From the NCBI RefSeq assembly GCF_000283155.1, contig NW_004454179.1:12762566-12826565 (forward strand): DNA of 64,000 nt, in the 5' to 3' direction. The stretch is from Ceratotherium simum simum. Lineage: Eukaryota; Chordata; Mammalia; Perissodactyla; Rhinocerotidae. A program made the translations under genes and the position numbers. Below, piece after piece: positions 42,495 through 54,297 of the stretch. How positions within the stretch are numbered: the first letter of the stretch is position 1; every line of letters starts with the position of its first letter. Under the pieces are notes generated by a model. That model saw only the letters and a program-made list of their open reading frames with translations, made no database searches and had not been told where the DNA came from.

Positions 42495-45400
42495 CTGTGG
42501 GTGGCGGGCAAAGCGAGAAAGCACAATTATTTGAGGTTGGGATGCGGGTCCTCCCTCCTGTCTCCTCCTCCTTCCCTGGCCTGGCCTGCTTAGCTGGTTG
42601 CCAAGGTGCACTGGGTTAGCCTCTGGCTTTTCCAGGGAAAGGCATAGAAGAGAAGGGACCAGGCCTCACTTCCAGTGTGTGCCAAAGCCAGCCAGGGCCC
42701 GGGTAGCCCAGCAGAGCCCTGGGCAATGTAGAGGCTCTCCCAGCTTCCCAGCCCAACAAAGACAGCCAGGCTGCTGGGGCCTGGGGTCCTCAGGGTCCCA
42801 GAAACTCCCAGAGCTGAGGGCAGGGTTAGGAGAAACCTGCCTCTTGAGGGGCCCGCGTCAGGAAGTCTGAGACCAACCCTGGGTGTCCCCTGAATGCCTT
42901 GAGGCCCCATGACATGCCCTCTCCTTCCCTGAAGGTACCACACTTCCATCTGTTGCAGACTTGCTCTCTGGGCCCTTCTCTCACCTCAACCCCTTAAATC
43001 CTTCCTCTGTCTGACCCTCTGACGGCTCCTGGGGCACTTCCTCTGGGAAGCCTTCCCTGACCACTAATTACATAACTTCCCCAAGAGGATTCCAGGGAAC
43101 ACAGGTCCCACGGGAGTGGTTATACGTGTCTTGTTAAGATAAGGGTCCCATGGCCAAATAAGCAATGGCAGTGCCGAGCGCAGCACAGCCAGGCGAGACC
43201 TCCTGGAGCCCTGAGTGGGCCAGTGTGCCCGTGCGTCTTCTGGAGGACAGCGTGCGGAGCTGACCACGTGGTGCGGCAGACCCCTCTGGGGAGCGGCATG
43301 CTCTGGTCTTGCAGGTGTGACTGCGGGCCTCATTCAGGGTCTCCCCAGGCACTGGGGAAGAGGCGGCTTGTGGGAGCTCAAGAAGAGCTTCGGGGGCAGG
43401 CGTGGGGAGGCTGAACGACCGTGTCTTCCCTGGTTCCCTCAGCCTCTCTCCCAGCAGGGGGGCCTGCTGCCTCCACACAGGTCCTTACTTAGGCTTCCAG
43501 AGGTGTTGCTTCTGTCTGCCGGGGGCCAGTTCTGCCTGCCCCCAGGAAGCCCCTGACAGCTGGATCCACAGCTGGCTGGCCACAGACACCCTGCCTTCCA
43601 GGTGGAGAGCCCCCGCCAGAGGACGGTGGAGGCCTCAGGATGGAGCATACTCCCCCACCCCCACCCTCTGGAAGAACAAGGAGCAGACAGGCAGGGAAGA
43701 ACTGGCCCATCTGGCCATGCCCTTTGGGAGGGCGACCCTGAACCTATGCTGTCCTCTCCGGCCTGGGTGTTCTCCGTGGCTGAGACAGTGCCTGGCACAC
43801 AGCAGGAGCTCCAGAGGAACAGGGTGCATTGAGAAAGAGAAGGAGAAGCTGAGCAGCAGCACTCAGGGGAGACTTTCTGGGAGCTCAAAACAGCAGAACA
43901 CTCATGCGGAACGCCGGTCTCTAAGATGTCTGCCCCCCACCCCCAGCTGCGACAGCCGCCCCCTGGACTCCTCAGCTGGACCCTGATGGGCAGCAACAGG
44001 GAAGGGGGGGCAGCTGCCACCTCGACCCTCTGCAGGAGGGCCATCTGTTCTTTCTTCCCTGGATTATCGGGGTCCTGTTTGCGGCCCTGTGCTGGGCTGA
44101 GATAGTGGCTCCCTTTGGGATGAAGGCAGCTGCCCTGTCAGGCCCCAAGGATGGGCCGCTGGCCAAATGTTAAAGGCTGCCAAAAGGCACAAGGTGAATG
44201 ACGACCCGTGGGAGCCTGCACAATTCTTCAGCATGCTCTTCTCAACTGCAAACCTTTCTCAGCTGCAGGCCTTTCTCAGCATCAACCAGCTCCTGGATGC
44301 TTTCAGATTCCCATCCAGCCATGCTGGGGAGAGCTGCCAAGACTGCTTGAGAACCTTGTCCAGCCGGATTCTGACTCGGGCCTTTGAGAAGTTCAGGGTT
44401 CCACAGTCCAACCCTCAGCTCTCCCGCCTGCTCTTGGTCCTGCTCCATTTTCCAGTGGGGCACGGCAAATCCTGGCCTGGGTGGTGGCCGGAGGGGCAGC
44501 ACCAGGCCCCGGGGACCTGGAGTTCTGAGGTTTGGGTGAGGCAAGGCCTGCGCTCCACATTTTGCCTTTGTTCAGCTGGGCTATTTTTAAAAGCCTGTGG
44601 TTTGAGCAGGAAGCCATCATTAAAGTTTTCCTAGGCAAAGCTTTTGCAGGGAAAAATTACAGTCCTTCTCTCAGGAAGATCAGAGGAGCCCAGCCCTGCC
44701 GCATGGCAGAGAACAGGGCCTACACTGTGTCACATGGGCTCCAGCTCTGCAGCTGCGAGGCCCAAGCACCAGCCGCTGCAGCCCCATGTGTGCTGAAAAC
44801 AGAGCCCTGCGGGCCATGTAAGCGCCCCACTTTCCCCTGACCCTTCTGGGGTGGGCAGAATCGAGGATATCAGTTTTACCCAGTAAAGTTGAGCTGCTCC
44901 TGCAAAAGGCCCTATTCATGGTGGCCCTGGGGCTGACGTGAACACAGATCTCTGGGAGTTTGTGCTCCCAGTAAGAGATCTGGCTGGCTTGGAGGCTTGT
45001 TCTGCCCTGTCACTGTGTAGGTTCCAGGTGATGAGAATTCTGAGCTCTGGTCCCACGCAGGGCAACTCTTCCAATTAGTCTGTTCAGGGGCTCAGTTCTC
45101 TGCCACAGTTGGCTCAGATGGATGAAGTGTGGATTACCTCCATGTGGACATGTGCCACATAGGTCTCAGGTCCTCAACTCACAGGGTTCCCAGAGGAGGA
45201 AGCAGAGCCAACCCCTCTAATGGACTGGGGCCACAAACCACACCAGGAGAGGGGCAGACAGGAGGATGCCCAGACAGATGGAAATGGCCTTAGCGGACAG
45301 TGAGGCATTCAGGTTGGTTGGGGTCTCTAGAAGAGATGCCCCTTAGGAATCAGAGTTGGGGGAAGGGGGGCTGTGAGTTCCAGGGGGCACCTCAGGGATT

Positions 45401-45929
45401 CTGGGAAGCACTGAGGCTGTGGTCACTCTGATGTGCCATCAAAGGATGGTGGCAACCCTGCCCTGGGGAGGGCTGGCCAGGCCGCCCATGGAGGGGGTGG
45501 GTGGGTGGGTGGCTGGCTTGGGGGAGGTGGACAGGCCTGTTTTGGTTTTCGAGGCAGGGGCTGGAGAGCCCTGCAGTTTCCAAACCACAGACGCCTCCTC
45601 TTTCCAAACACTTTCCCCTCCGTCAGCAGTCTCCCCGGCTCCCCTCCCAGCCCCCACAACCTACCCAACCCCACTGCAAGGGGCCTTTTGATTCCAAGGC
45701 CTGGTTGGCTGAGGGAATAGGGAGTGGAGGCCGCGGGGAAGCACTGCTTTTCTCTTGTCTGGTTATATATGACCCACTGCCCGCTTCCCCCCGTCAGCTC
45801 GGCTGTTTGCAGCAATGTTTTTCCCAGCCAACTCTCTGCAAGCTTTTCTTGGCTGCCTGATTTAACTTAGGGCTAAGACTGGGAAATCATGTTGTTTAGG
45901 TCTGTTATTTGAGAGAGAGAGAAGTTGTG

Positions 45930-46400
45930 GGCATGTATTTGCATATGCATGGGTAACTGTAGAATCAGGCGTTTAGTTGGGTATTTGTCTATGTTCATAA
46001 CTGGGAACACAGCGCCCGTGTACACGTGGTATGAGGGCTGATGTATACAAGACTGTAGATGAAGCTCTATGTGTACTTGTGGTGTTGCTGCAGAGATGCA
46101 CACATGACGTGGCTGTGAGCAGTTAGCTGTGTGGATAATGTATCTGTGACTGTGTAAATAACATATACATGGAACAGTCTATGTGTGGTTGCGTAAGTGG
46201 AATTACACATGCGTATCCATTAGTGGCTGTGTGCACAGGACCGTGGATGTGCAGCTGTGTGGGGACTGGATGGGACAGTGTACTGTAGCCACGCCTGTGG
46301 CCAACAGGGCTGTGCATTGGTGGTAGTGTTTCACCGGCTGCATGTGTCTGCGTGGTTGTGGAGACAGTTGTATCTGGGGCTCAGTGTATGATGGTGTTTG
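45930..46400 (+). repeat. Degenerate TG-rich repeat
   Basis: The words tgtgtgg, gtggctgtg, ctgtgtgg and acatgg recur throughout with spacing of about 15-40 bp. This looks like a decayed minisatellite. Confidence 0.55.
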
Positions 46401-47027
46401 GAGCAGATGCTGGAGGCGATGGGGGAAGGTCAAGCCTTTCTCCCTGCTGTTCTCCTAGGCCAGCATCCTGCTCTCCTTTGCCACCAAGGCTGAGGGCTGT
46501 GTCCCAGCCTGGCCTGCCAGCAATGCTGTCCCACTTCTCCCAGCTCTAGGATGCCTTTGCTTTACATTCAGCCTGTTCTTGCTGTTTCCACAACTTAGCC
46601 CCCCGCCGTGCACCAGCCCCTAGGGTCCAACCCATGCCCCACCCTCAGGACAAGCTGGGTTCCTCAGAGCCAGCACTCTGAGCCTGATGCCAAGCTTGCC
46701 ACGGCGGTGGCCAACCCCGAGTCCAGGCTTCATGCCGCCCAGGGCTTGGGGGCAGATTCCACAACATGGTCTCACAGTCATTCAGGAACGAGCTTTGGGG
46801 GTGGGGGTATGAGTCACCAGGCATCCCTGCCATTCTAGAGGCCAGTGCTTATTACACACCTCCCAGCTGTGCCGGCACTGCCCGGAACACACATGATGTG
46901 CTCTCCTTGAGGCAGGAGAAACTAGCCACTCACTGCCCTTGGGGCTCTGCAGATGTTTAGGGGTTTGTTCAGAGGCCTGCCTCTACTCTCCCTTCCTCCC
47001 AAGCTCCTGGATGTTGGAAAGGTCCTG

Positions 47028-47266
47028 GGGCCGGCCCTGTGGCATAGCGGTTAAGTGCGCGAGCTCTGCTGCTGGCGGCCTGGGTTTGGGTCCCGGGAGC
47101 ACACCCATGCACTGCTTGTCAGGCCATGCTGTGGTGGTGTCCCATATAAAGTGGAGGAAGATGAGTACAGATGTTAGCCCAGGGCCAGCCTTCCTCAGCA
47201 AAAAGAGGAGGATTGGCATGGATGTTAGCTCAGGGCTGATCTTCCTCACAAAAAAAAAAAGAAAAA
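47028..47266 (+). mobile_element. ERE-type SINE
   Basis: Head gggccggccctgtggcatag, tRNA-like B-box region, the words gtggaggaagatgag and aggaggattggcatgg, and a poly(A) tail. An exact 12-bp target-site duplication, ggaaaggtcctg, lies at 47016-47027 and 47267-47278. It is antisense to SH3PXD2A. Confidence 0.95.
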
Positions 47267-47345
47267 GGAAAGGTCCTGAACCTGCATAAATCTCAGTTCC
47301 CGATCAGCCTATGTGGCAGGCCTGGGGCCTCCCCGGAATCTTCTT

Positions 47346-47559
47346 TTTTTTTTTTTAAAGATTTTATTTATTCAGTTTTTTCCCCCCAAAGCCCCAGTAG
47401 ATAGCTGTATGTCATAGGTTCACATCCTTCTAGCTGCTGTACGTGGGACTCGGCCTTGCGTTGGACGGAGAAGTGGTGCCTCGGGGCGCTCCCGGGATCC
47501 GAACCCGGGCCGCCAGCATCAGAGTGCGCGCACTTAACCGCCAAGCCACGGAGCCGGCC
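47346..47559 (-). mobile_element. ERE1-type SINE
   Basis: Read on the minus strand it has the ERE head (ggggccggctccgtggcttg), a clear tRNA-like part (ggttaagtgcgcgcactctg, gttcggatcccggg) and the ERE1 3' word tactggggctttggg before an A-rich tail. An exact 15-bp duplication, ccccggaatcttctt, occurs at 47331-47345 and 47560-47574, so it is fairly recent. Confidence 0.95.
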
Positions 47560-48211
47560 CCCCGGAATCTTCTTGATCAGGCCCCTCCTGAAGTCCCAAC
47601 GGCTAGTGTGGAGATGCTGGAGGCTCCTGACCGGACCTGATACCTCCATCAGAGCTTGTGGGGGCTGCACCCTGGGGCCAGGCCGGGTCTGGCTTTTGCT
47701 CCCTTTCTAGTTTCCCAGGAGCTGGCTAGAGGAGGAGGGCTGTGGGTTGCTCCTCCTTCCTACTCTGTCCCTAAGTAATCGCTGGAACAGCTTTGGCTGA
47801 GGGAGCACCTTCCTGGAGGAAAGAGGCAATGAAGGGTGGGGGTGACTGGGACGACCCCTGCAGAGACTTGGACTCTTATACTTAGTTTTCTTAATCTGCA
47901 GCTTCCAGGGCAAATGTGGCCTCTCTTAGAGTCCCCAAAATTATGTCCTAAGTCCCATGACCCCCACCCCCAGGACGCTGGAAGAAGCCAGAGCCGCCCC
48001 CAGTGTCATCCCAATCCCCAAACAGCCCCTGCATCCACCTTCCTCCCCGCTGCTTCCCCAGCTGCAGTAGGCAAGAGAAAAGTCTGGCCAGTGAATCTGG
48101 GTGAGGAGGCCACTGGGCAGGGCAGACCAGAGCCCGGGGAGGAGGAGAGGTGTTAGTGAGAGAGAGAGAGGTGGCAGTTGCAGGTGAGGAGAAGCTGGCT
48201 CCCACGGTCAC

Positions 48212-48295
48212 CTCGGCTGTGCTGCCTGTTGACCATCCCGCCCAGGGTCCACCGACGATCCAGGCGCCGCAGATGGGCCTTGCGTCTCTTGGACA
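48212..48295 (-). CDS. SH3PXD2A: SH3PXD2A cassette exon, 84 bp
   Basis: This exon encodes V (split codon), 27 residues (S-K-R-R-K-A-H-L-R-R-L-D-R-R-W and on to N-R-Q-H-S-R) and the first base of E. It is strongly basic (about 10 Arg or Lys). The length is 84 bp, so it can be included or skipped without changing frame. Human TKS5 isoforms are known to differ here. It lies between SH3-1 and SH3-2. Donor GTGACC; acceptor CCCACGCCAG with only a short pyrimidine tract. The basic stretch might bind lipid or act as a nuclear signal; that is inference. Confidence 0.94.
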
Positions 48296-48315
48296 CTGGC
48301 GTGGGAGATGGCGAT

Positions 48316-48349
48316 GGAACACGTGGCCGACAGGAACACGTGGCCGACA
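48316..48349 (+). repeat. 17-bp tandem duplication with CACGTG E-boxes
   Basis: The unit ggaacacgtggccgaca occurs twice head to tail, followed by ggaac. Each unit contains the palindrome CACGTG. It lies 21-54 nt upstream of the cassette exon acceptor in the transcript direction. Confidence 0.95.
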
Positions 48350-48779
48350 GGAACGGGCGGAGAGAATGGAGATGAGGATGAGATGGGATGGGGCGGGGAA
48401 GGGATGGAGGGACGGAAGGTTCATCCCAGGTCATCAGCACCTGGATGGAGCCCCAGCAGCACACCACTGCTGGATGGGGACAGATGTGACATGCAACAAT
48501 GTTGGCATGTGGGGGAAAACTCAACCAAAGCCAAACCCTGGGGGGTTTTGCCCCTGAACCTGGGAGGGGCTATGAATTTAGAATCCCAGCACCTGAGAGG
48601 TGGAGAGGGCCCTCGGCTCCAGCCTAGCACAAGGACGGCCCTCCGCTGCAGCCCTAGGGAGGGCTCATGCTCCCGCCATTGCTCTGCCGGTTCCCAGGAG
48701 GGCAGGGGGCCACACCGCATGGCCCTTACATCCATCTGCCCGCCGCCACCCACTCACTCACCAAGTCCTGCTTGTGAAC

Positions 48780-49005
48780 TAGCCACCATGTGCCAGGTAC
48801 CATGTGTGGAAGAATAAATGTGCCCAGGAGAGCCTGGGGGCCCCTTTCTCGCAGAGCTTATAGCTCTTACAGCTCTGGGTTTGTTGTCTCTGCTTTCTCG
48901 GTCATCCCCACTGAAGTGAGTCTGTTGAGGACAAAGACTTTGAGTCTCTGCATCCCCAGGGCCCAGCAGAGGGCCTGGCACACGGCCAACCCCTAAGAAA
49001 TGGTG
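48780..49005 (+). repeat. L2 LINE 3'-end fragment
   Basis: The words gaggacaaagactttg, tgcatccccagggcccagca and gggcctggcacacggcc are typical of L2 3' ends. Confidence 0.6.
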
Positions 49006-49734
49006 CTGAGTGACGTGCACACAAGAGTGGAGGCCCCTTCTCCGCACGCTATCCATTGGAGTTCTGATGACAGAGGACCTGCCTCCCGGCTGCTCACTGC
49101 TCCAGACCCCTTTCATCTAGACCGCCCTCTCTCGGGTGGCCTCTTACACTGGTCCTCTGGTTACTGTGGCCCAGTTGCAGATGATCCCTGCCTTTCTAGG
49201 GAACACTCCCCTGGAAAGGACAGCAGACCAGGGCTCCAAGGTGCCAAGTGGCCCCCTACCTCCTGGCCCTGCAGAAGGAGGGTGACAGGCTGCCCAGGTC
49301 TGGGGTGGGGGGGAGGCCAGCAGTTAGAGTAGAACTGTCCAAACACACTCAGGTCAAACCCCACCAAGGCCTCCTGGGAAGGATTCACTTTCCCAGAAGG
49401 AGGAGAGTGGCCTGGTTGACCTGATGCTTATAAGCGGGAGGCCTGGACCAAAGGTTAGGAGGTGTGGATTCAGTCCAGGCTGCACTGCCAGGTTACTATG
49501 TCCCTGGCAAGCTGTTGTCCCAGTCTGGCCTCTGTTTCCTCATCTGTCACTGGGGTCAATACCACCTAGCAGGGACTGAGCGGGCTCTGTGGAACACAAA
49601 TCAGGCCAAGCGTGAGGCCAGACCAGGAGGAACTCTGAGAGTGGACCTCCCAGCAGGTGTGTGTGATTTCTCTGTGGACAGAGGAACTTCAGCTGATGCC
49701 CAGGCCAGGGGCCACCTTAGCAGTAAGTGATGTT

Positions 49735-49920
49735 TACCTGGTTTAAACCATTTACAAAGACCACCTCACTGGAACCTCACAAAAGCTCTACGTGGCTGGC
49801 ACTGTCCCCATTTTAGAAATGGGAAACCAGAGGCACAGGATGTTAAGGAAGCCTCTGCATCAGACACCTGAGTGTCAGGGCAGCAAGTGGATCCAGGCAG
49901 TCTCACTCCGGAGCCTGGAC
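49735..49920 (-). repeat. MIR SINE
   Basis: Reverse MIR words: cctcactggaacctcacaaa, tgtccccattttagaaatgg and gaaaccagaggcacagg. Confidence 0.7.
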
Positions 49921-51084
49921 TCTAGGCCCCGCCACGTTGTTCTTCTCCCTCGATCCTGTGCCCCTTAGCCTGCCAACAATGAAGAAGGCCCAGATAGGGG
50001 GCCGGGGCCAGTGTGAACCCACCAGGAAGAAGGCAGGTCATCGCTGGTGGCTGGGGGTCACAGAAGCACAGGTAGGGACCCAGGTTCTGGTCTTGGCTCT
50101 GCCACAAACTGACCTGGGGGCCCTGTAGAGATGATAGCTCTCCAGGCCTCCATGTCCTCACCTCTGAGAGGTGATGGATCTGTTAGTTCTACTAAAGCAC
50201 CTTGCCAGTGTCGGGCTTGGATGTCGGGCTCATCATCATCAGTGGGCGAGAGGGCCTCCACCTCCACTCCAGCTCTCCCACCCCCTACTGCTAACATTTC
50301 TGAATTCTATGCAGCACACCTGGCTTCAGGAGAAACACGAACATATGCCAGAATGTCTGATAATCGAAATAAACCAAAACAGCTAGTTGTTTCTTGCTTT
50401 CCAAAGCAATGAACCATGAGCTGTTAGGGAAGCTTTGAGGGGATGAAGGCTTCCAATTCTGTCTAGAGGGCTAAGGGACCTATGATGGGACAGCAACAAG
50501 ACTGGGGTAGAGATGGCCAGAGAGAGGACCAGAGTGGGCTCATCTCTTAGCCACATGGCTGCAGCTGCAGACAGACTGGCAGACATGCCACAGCTGCTGG
50601 GGCCTTGGGGTGGGGTACTGAGCCCCGAGCCCTTCAGTCGAGTTGGGCAGAGATGCCCAAGATGTGATGATGGAATTCACAGCTGCCCAAGGGCTGCCAG
50701 GGGTACTGGCATACAGGTCCTATCAAAAGCATGCAGAGGAACCTATTTTAGGGAGGGTTACCCTGGGTGCACATGCACACACACACACCTCTGAATGCAG
50801 AACCTGCACTGGCTGCCTGATTCTTACTCCATGAAGGTTAAAATTCTCTACAACCCACTACTGCTTGTTCTGTGCAAAGCACCCACTCTCTCTTCCAACT
50901 AGGTTGGCATCTGTGCCCACATACCTCTCAGGCTCTTTCCTGCATACTCAGGTCCTGTCCTGGTCCTCCATCATCAACCCAACATCTCTGCTCTGACATT
51001 CTTGGCATAGCCTTTTCAGGCAGGGCTCTGATTCCACATACACACCCTCCTAGAGTTGCTTACAAGCAAAACGCTGCACGGAGA

Positions 51085-51250
51085 GGTATGTAGCACAGCG
51101 GTGAAGACCACAGGCAAAGGAGGCCGACCAGGCTCAAGCCTTAGGAAGACAAGCACGTAGCTCAAAGCCTCAGTTCCTGCATCAGGAAAATGGGGATCGC
51201 AACAGTACCCCCCCCAAGGTAGAGGCGAAGGCATTTAAAGCACCAGGCCG
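51085..51250 (+). repeat. MIR SINE fragment
   Basis: The words agcacagcggtgaagacca, agcctcagttcctgcatcag and gaaaatggggatcgcaacag follow MIR in order. Confidence 0.65.
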
Positions 51251-52642
51251 GGTACTCTAGGGATCGTTATTTCTGAGAAGCCCTGGGATGCCCCCTAGAA
51301 TGTGGAAGTGGATAGCAGTTGAGGCCTGGCGACTGTAGACAAACTAAACCAGACCCAGCTCAGGGGCCAAGACCCTCCACCGCTGCAGAGGTGCACTGGA
51401 ACCAGAGGTGAGATGAGGTGCAGGCCAAACCCCAGGGCTCAGGGAGCAGCCAGGAATGACTGAGCACCCAGCCTGAACATATGGGGACTCGTCCCTGGAA
51501 ACCTGTCACAAGGTGGATGTGTATTGCCGGGGCTACAGCTCTGGTCAAGGGACTGAATTAAAGCCTTTACACGAGAGGAAGGGTGGGGTTCCAACTGCCT
51601 GCTGAGTAACCGACATTTAGGGGAAGGATGAATAAGGAGCTGGCACTTGGCGGGCTGCTTATTTTGGCCTGGGCAGTGGGGAATGGTGGGGGGAGGGGGG
51701 CAGGCCTGGAGGTGGCCTGAGCCCTGGGTGGCAGGGCTCCATCCCTCTGGCTCACAGACGTGCCCATTTGGACAGCCCCCACTGACCGTTAGGGCAAGTG
51801 TTCTTGCTGCCAGGATTTAGGAGGTTTGGAAGCCTTTAGGAGCAGGGGGCCAGGAACTAGTGGTGGCTCACACTCACTGGCTTGGGCAGCCTGCTCCAGG
51901 GAATACCTGAGTCCATAGACAGGCTGTCCAGGCCAGTGATGGCCTGGGGAGGTGGGGGAGGCAGGCTTTCTGAAATGCAATGAGAAAGATCCAGAAAAAC
52001 CTCACTGGGCCAGAGCTAATCAGAGAGGCTAATGGTGCAGGGGCCGGAGCCACTCCTTGGTTGCTGTGACTCTGCACCCTCGGCCAGACTAACAGACACC
52101 TGGAGCAGAGGCCTCTGAGCAGAACAACACACGCACAGCAGAAGCTGTGTGCACACAGCCCCTTGGGAGCAGGGAGCGCAGGGAGCATAGCATGGGACGG
52201 GGATCTCTGTGGGGTCCCCAGAGGAACCCAGGGCTTCTAGGGGGAGAGGGAGCTTTGGGGATCTGGCCTTAAGACTGTTCTCCCCAGTCTCTTCCCAAAA
52301 GTTGTCAAAGCCTGAGATCCACACCCCAAGGGAATTTCCCCACCTAATGTTAGCCCCACGTCGCGCCAGCAGGGACAGGCCTGGGCTGGGAGGTGAGCTT
52401 GTGGGTCAGCCTCAGTGAGACAGGATCCCAAGGAAAGGGGCTGGCACATGGTCCAGCTCACTTCAGGGTTCTCATGGTTTTAGGGAGAAGAGTAGGAAAG
52501 CTGCTTCCAAGAGGACTTGGATTCACTTCTGGGGCCAGGGATGGGGTGGGCACCAATCCCTGGGGACCCCAGAGGCAGCCACCTCCCCGCACCTGCTCCA
52601 TTACCCACCCGACCCTCCTGCCCTGAACCAGCAGGCCCTTAC

Positions 52643-52756
52643 CTTCCCCAGTCTTGGAGGTGTTGATGTCTGAGTCATCCCGAGTACCATTCTGGGCCTC
52701 CAGGTAGGTGGCAGGGACCCAGCCCTGCTCCTCAGAGGTGCTCACGAACCACCAGC
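52643..52756 (-). CDS. SH3PXD2A: SH3PXD2A exon: second half of SH3-1
   Basis: A 114-bp exon between the acceptor CTCTGCAG and the donor GTAAGG. After a split Gly codon it encodes [18 protein letters not shown], which closes SH3-1, and a short linker ending K-T-G-E with a split Val codon. It joins either to the 84-bp cassette exon or, in the skipped form, to the SH3-2 exon, both in frame. It is the most 5' exon of the gene in the window, about residue 200 onward of 1133 in human. Confidence 0.96.
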
Positions 52757-53979
52757 CTGCAGAGGGGACAAGAGAGAACAGGGCCATGAGAGCCCAGTGG
52801 GATGGCAGAGGCAGGCTGGGGGCCTGGAAGGGGGAAGGAGCAGCGTGGAGGGCACAGAGCCAGAGAGCCTGCCACCTGGCAAATGCCCGGCCCACCTCCA
52901 GCCTCGAGGGGCCTGCGCCTCACTAAGGAAGAAGAGATCGACACGCTCCCTGAGAAGAGGCCCGAAGGACTGCTATCCAAACTTACACAAATGTTTGATG
53001 AAAAAATTAAAAAATGAAATTGAAACAGTATGTCCAATGTGTGAAAGTCACCTTGCAAGAAAGGCCAAGGGAGCTCTGGCCAAACAGAGACTCTTGAGGG
53101 TCTTTCAACGGACCATTAGGACCACTGGTTTGGCCTGGAGTTTGGCCACTCTCTCTGCTTTCAAAGGCATCTGGGCTTCGATGCCTCACAGTTACCTTTC
53201 AGTGGTCACTGTTCTGCTTTCCCCAGCACAGGTCAGTGGTATTTTCACGTCAGTGATACTCACAGCTGCCTTTTAAGTGTGCTGACACTTTTAAGTGGGC
53301 ATTGCACACACTCGAGTGACCCTTGATGGTCATGGCCAAATAATAAAGGCTCATTCATTGTCTGTCTTGTTCATTGGTTCATTAATTCATCATTCAAACA
53401 AACGCTAACTGAGCAAAGTACTCCGAGCAACCGGGTCTTGGGACTGTGCTAACTGCTTCAGTCCCTTCCTAGAACATACTTTTTACAGGATCTTGTCTTC
53501 GCCCCCATCCCATCCCAATCCTTCTCTGCCTCCCAAAGCAATTTGGCACCGATTCTCTCTTCCATCCATGACAGAGCTCCAAATCTGCACTGTTCTCTGT
53601 CAAGAGACCACAGGGCTTCTCCCTGGGCATCACTGAGGCCACGTCACTGCCCACTGGCAGCAGGTGGCTGCCTGAGGAGGGGGCACACTGGGTGGGGGGC
53701 TCCCAGGTACTCCCAGCTGGGCTTAGCACTGGGAGGTGGAGGAGGCTGCCTGAGGGCTTCTTTGACGACAACGGAGAAAGACAGAGGAAAATAGTCTCAC
53801 CACTGCACGGGACCTCAGAACCCAGGGTCATCTCTTAGGTCTTCAACTGGGTCCCCACTGCCCTGTGTGACAAGCCTGGGATAGCAAATAGCCTGTCATC
53901 TAGTCTTGAATGCATACTGAGCCCCACCCTTTCCAGGGAGTTCTACAGCTCTCTGCTTGTGGCTCTTCAAAGCCCATGA

Positions 53980-54297
53980 AATGCCATAACATCTGTATGA
54001 TACCTCAACGATGGATACATGTCATTATAGGCTTGTCCATACCCATAGAATGTACAGCACCAAGACTGAACCCGAATGTAAACTATGAACTCTGGGATTA
54101 GGATATGTCAGTGTAGGTTCATCAATAGTGTAACAAATATACTACTCTCATGGGGGATGTTGATAATGCGGGAGGCTGTGTATATGTGGGGGCAGGGGGT
54201 ACATGGGAAACCTCTGTAGTTTCCACTCAGTTTTGCTGTGAACCTGAAACTGCTCTAAAATACAAGTCTTAAAGAAAAAGAAAAGAAAAGAAAAAGC
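53980..54297 (+). mobile_element. L1 3'-end relic
   Basis: The order of words (tacatgtcattata, ccatagaatgtacagcacc, gatgttgataatgcgggagg, gtgaacctgaaactgctcta) matches the 3' end of older L1M-type elements, followed by an (AAAAG)n-type tail. No coding capacity. Confidence 0.85.

Larger units (their letters stand above)
42495..48211 (-). other. SH3PXD2A: SH3PXD2A intron
   Basis: A 5.7-kb intron, with an L2-like piece near 42960-43085. It contains a G-quadruplex-capable run at 45493-45509, a TG-rich degenerate repeat at about 45930-46400 and two oppositely oriented ERE SINEs at 47028-47266 and 47346-47559. Several non-repetitive stretches (44160-44700 and 45720-45900) contain no open frame of interest. 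Confidence 0.9.
48296..52642 (-). other. SH3PXD2A: SH3PXD2A intron
   Basis: A 4.3-kb intron. It holds a 17-bp tandem duplication with E-boxes (48316-48349), an L2 relic (48780-49005), a MIR (49735-49920), possible MIR or L2 pieces at 50070-50180, 50800-51060 and 51085-51250, and a G-rich run near 51675-51700. No exon is visible. Confidence 0.9.

Noticed and set aside
52797..53276. 159-codon + strand frame as a real gene
   Set aside because: It overlaps a SH3PXD2A intron and a stretch of broken frame. No start context or domain. Kept only as a finding of unknown origin.
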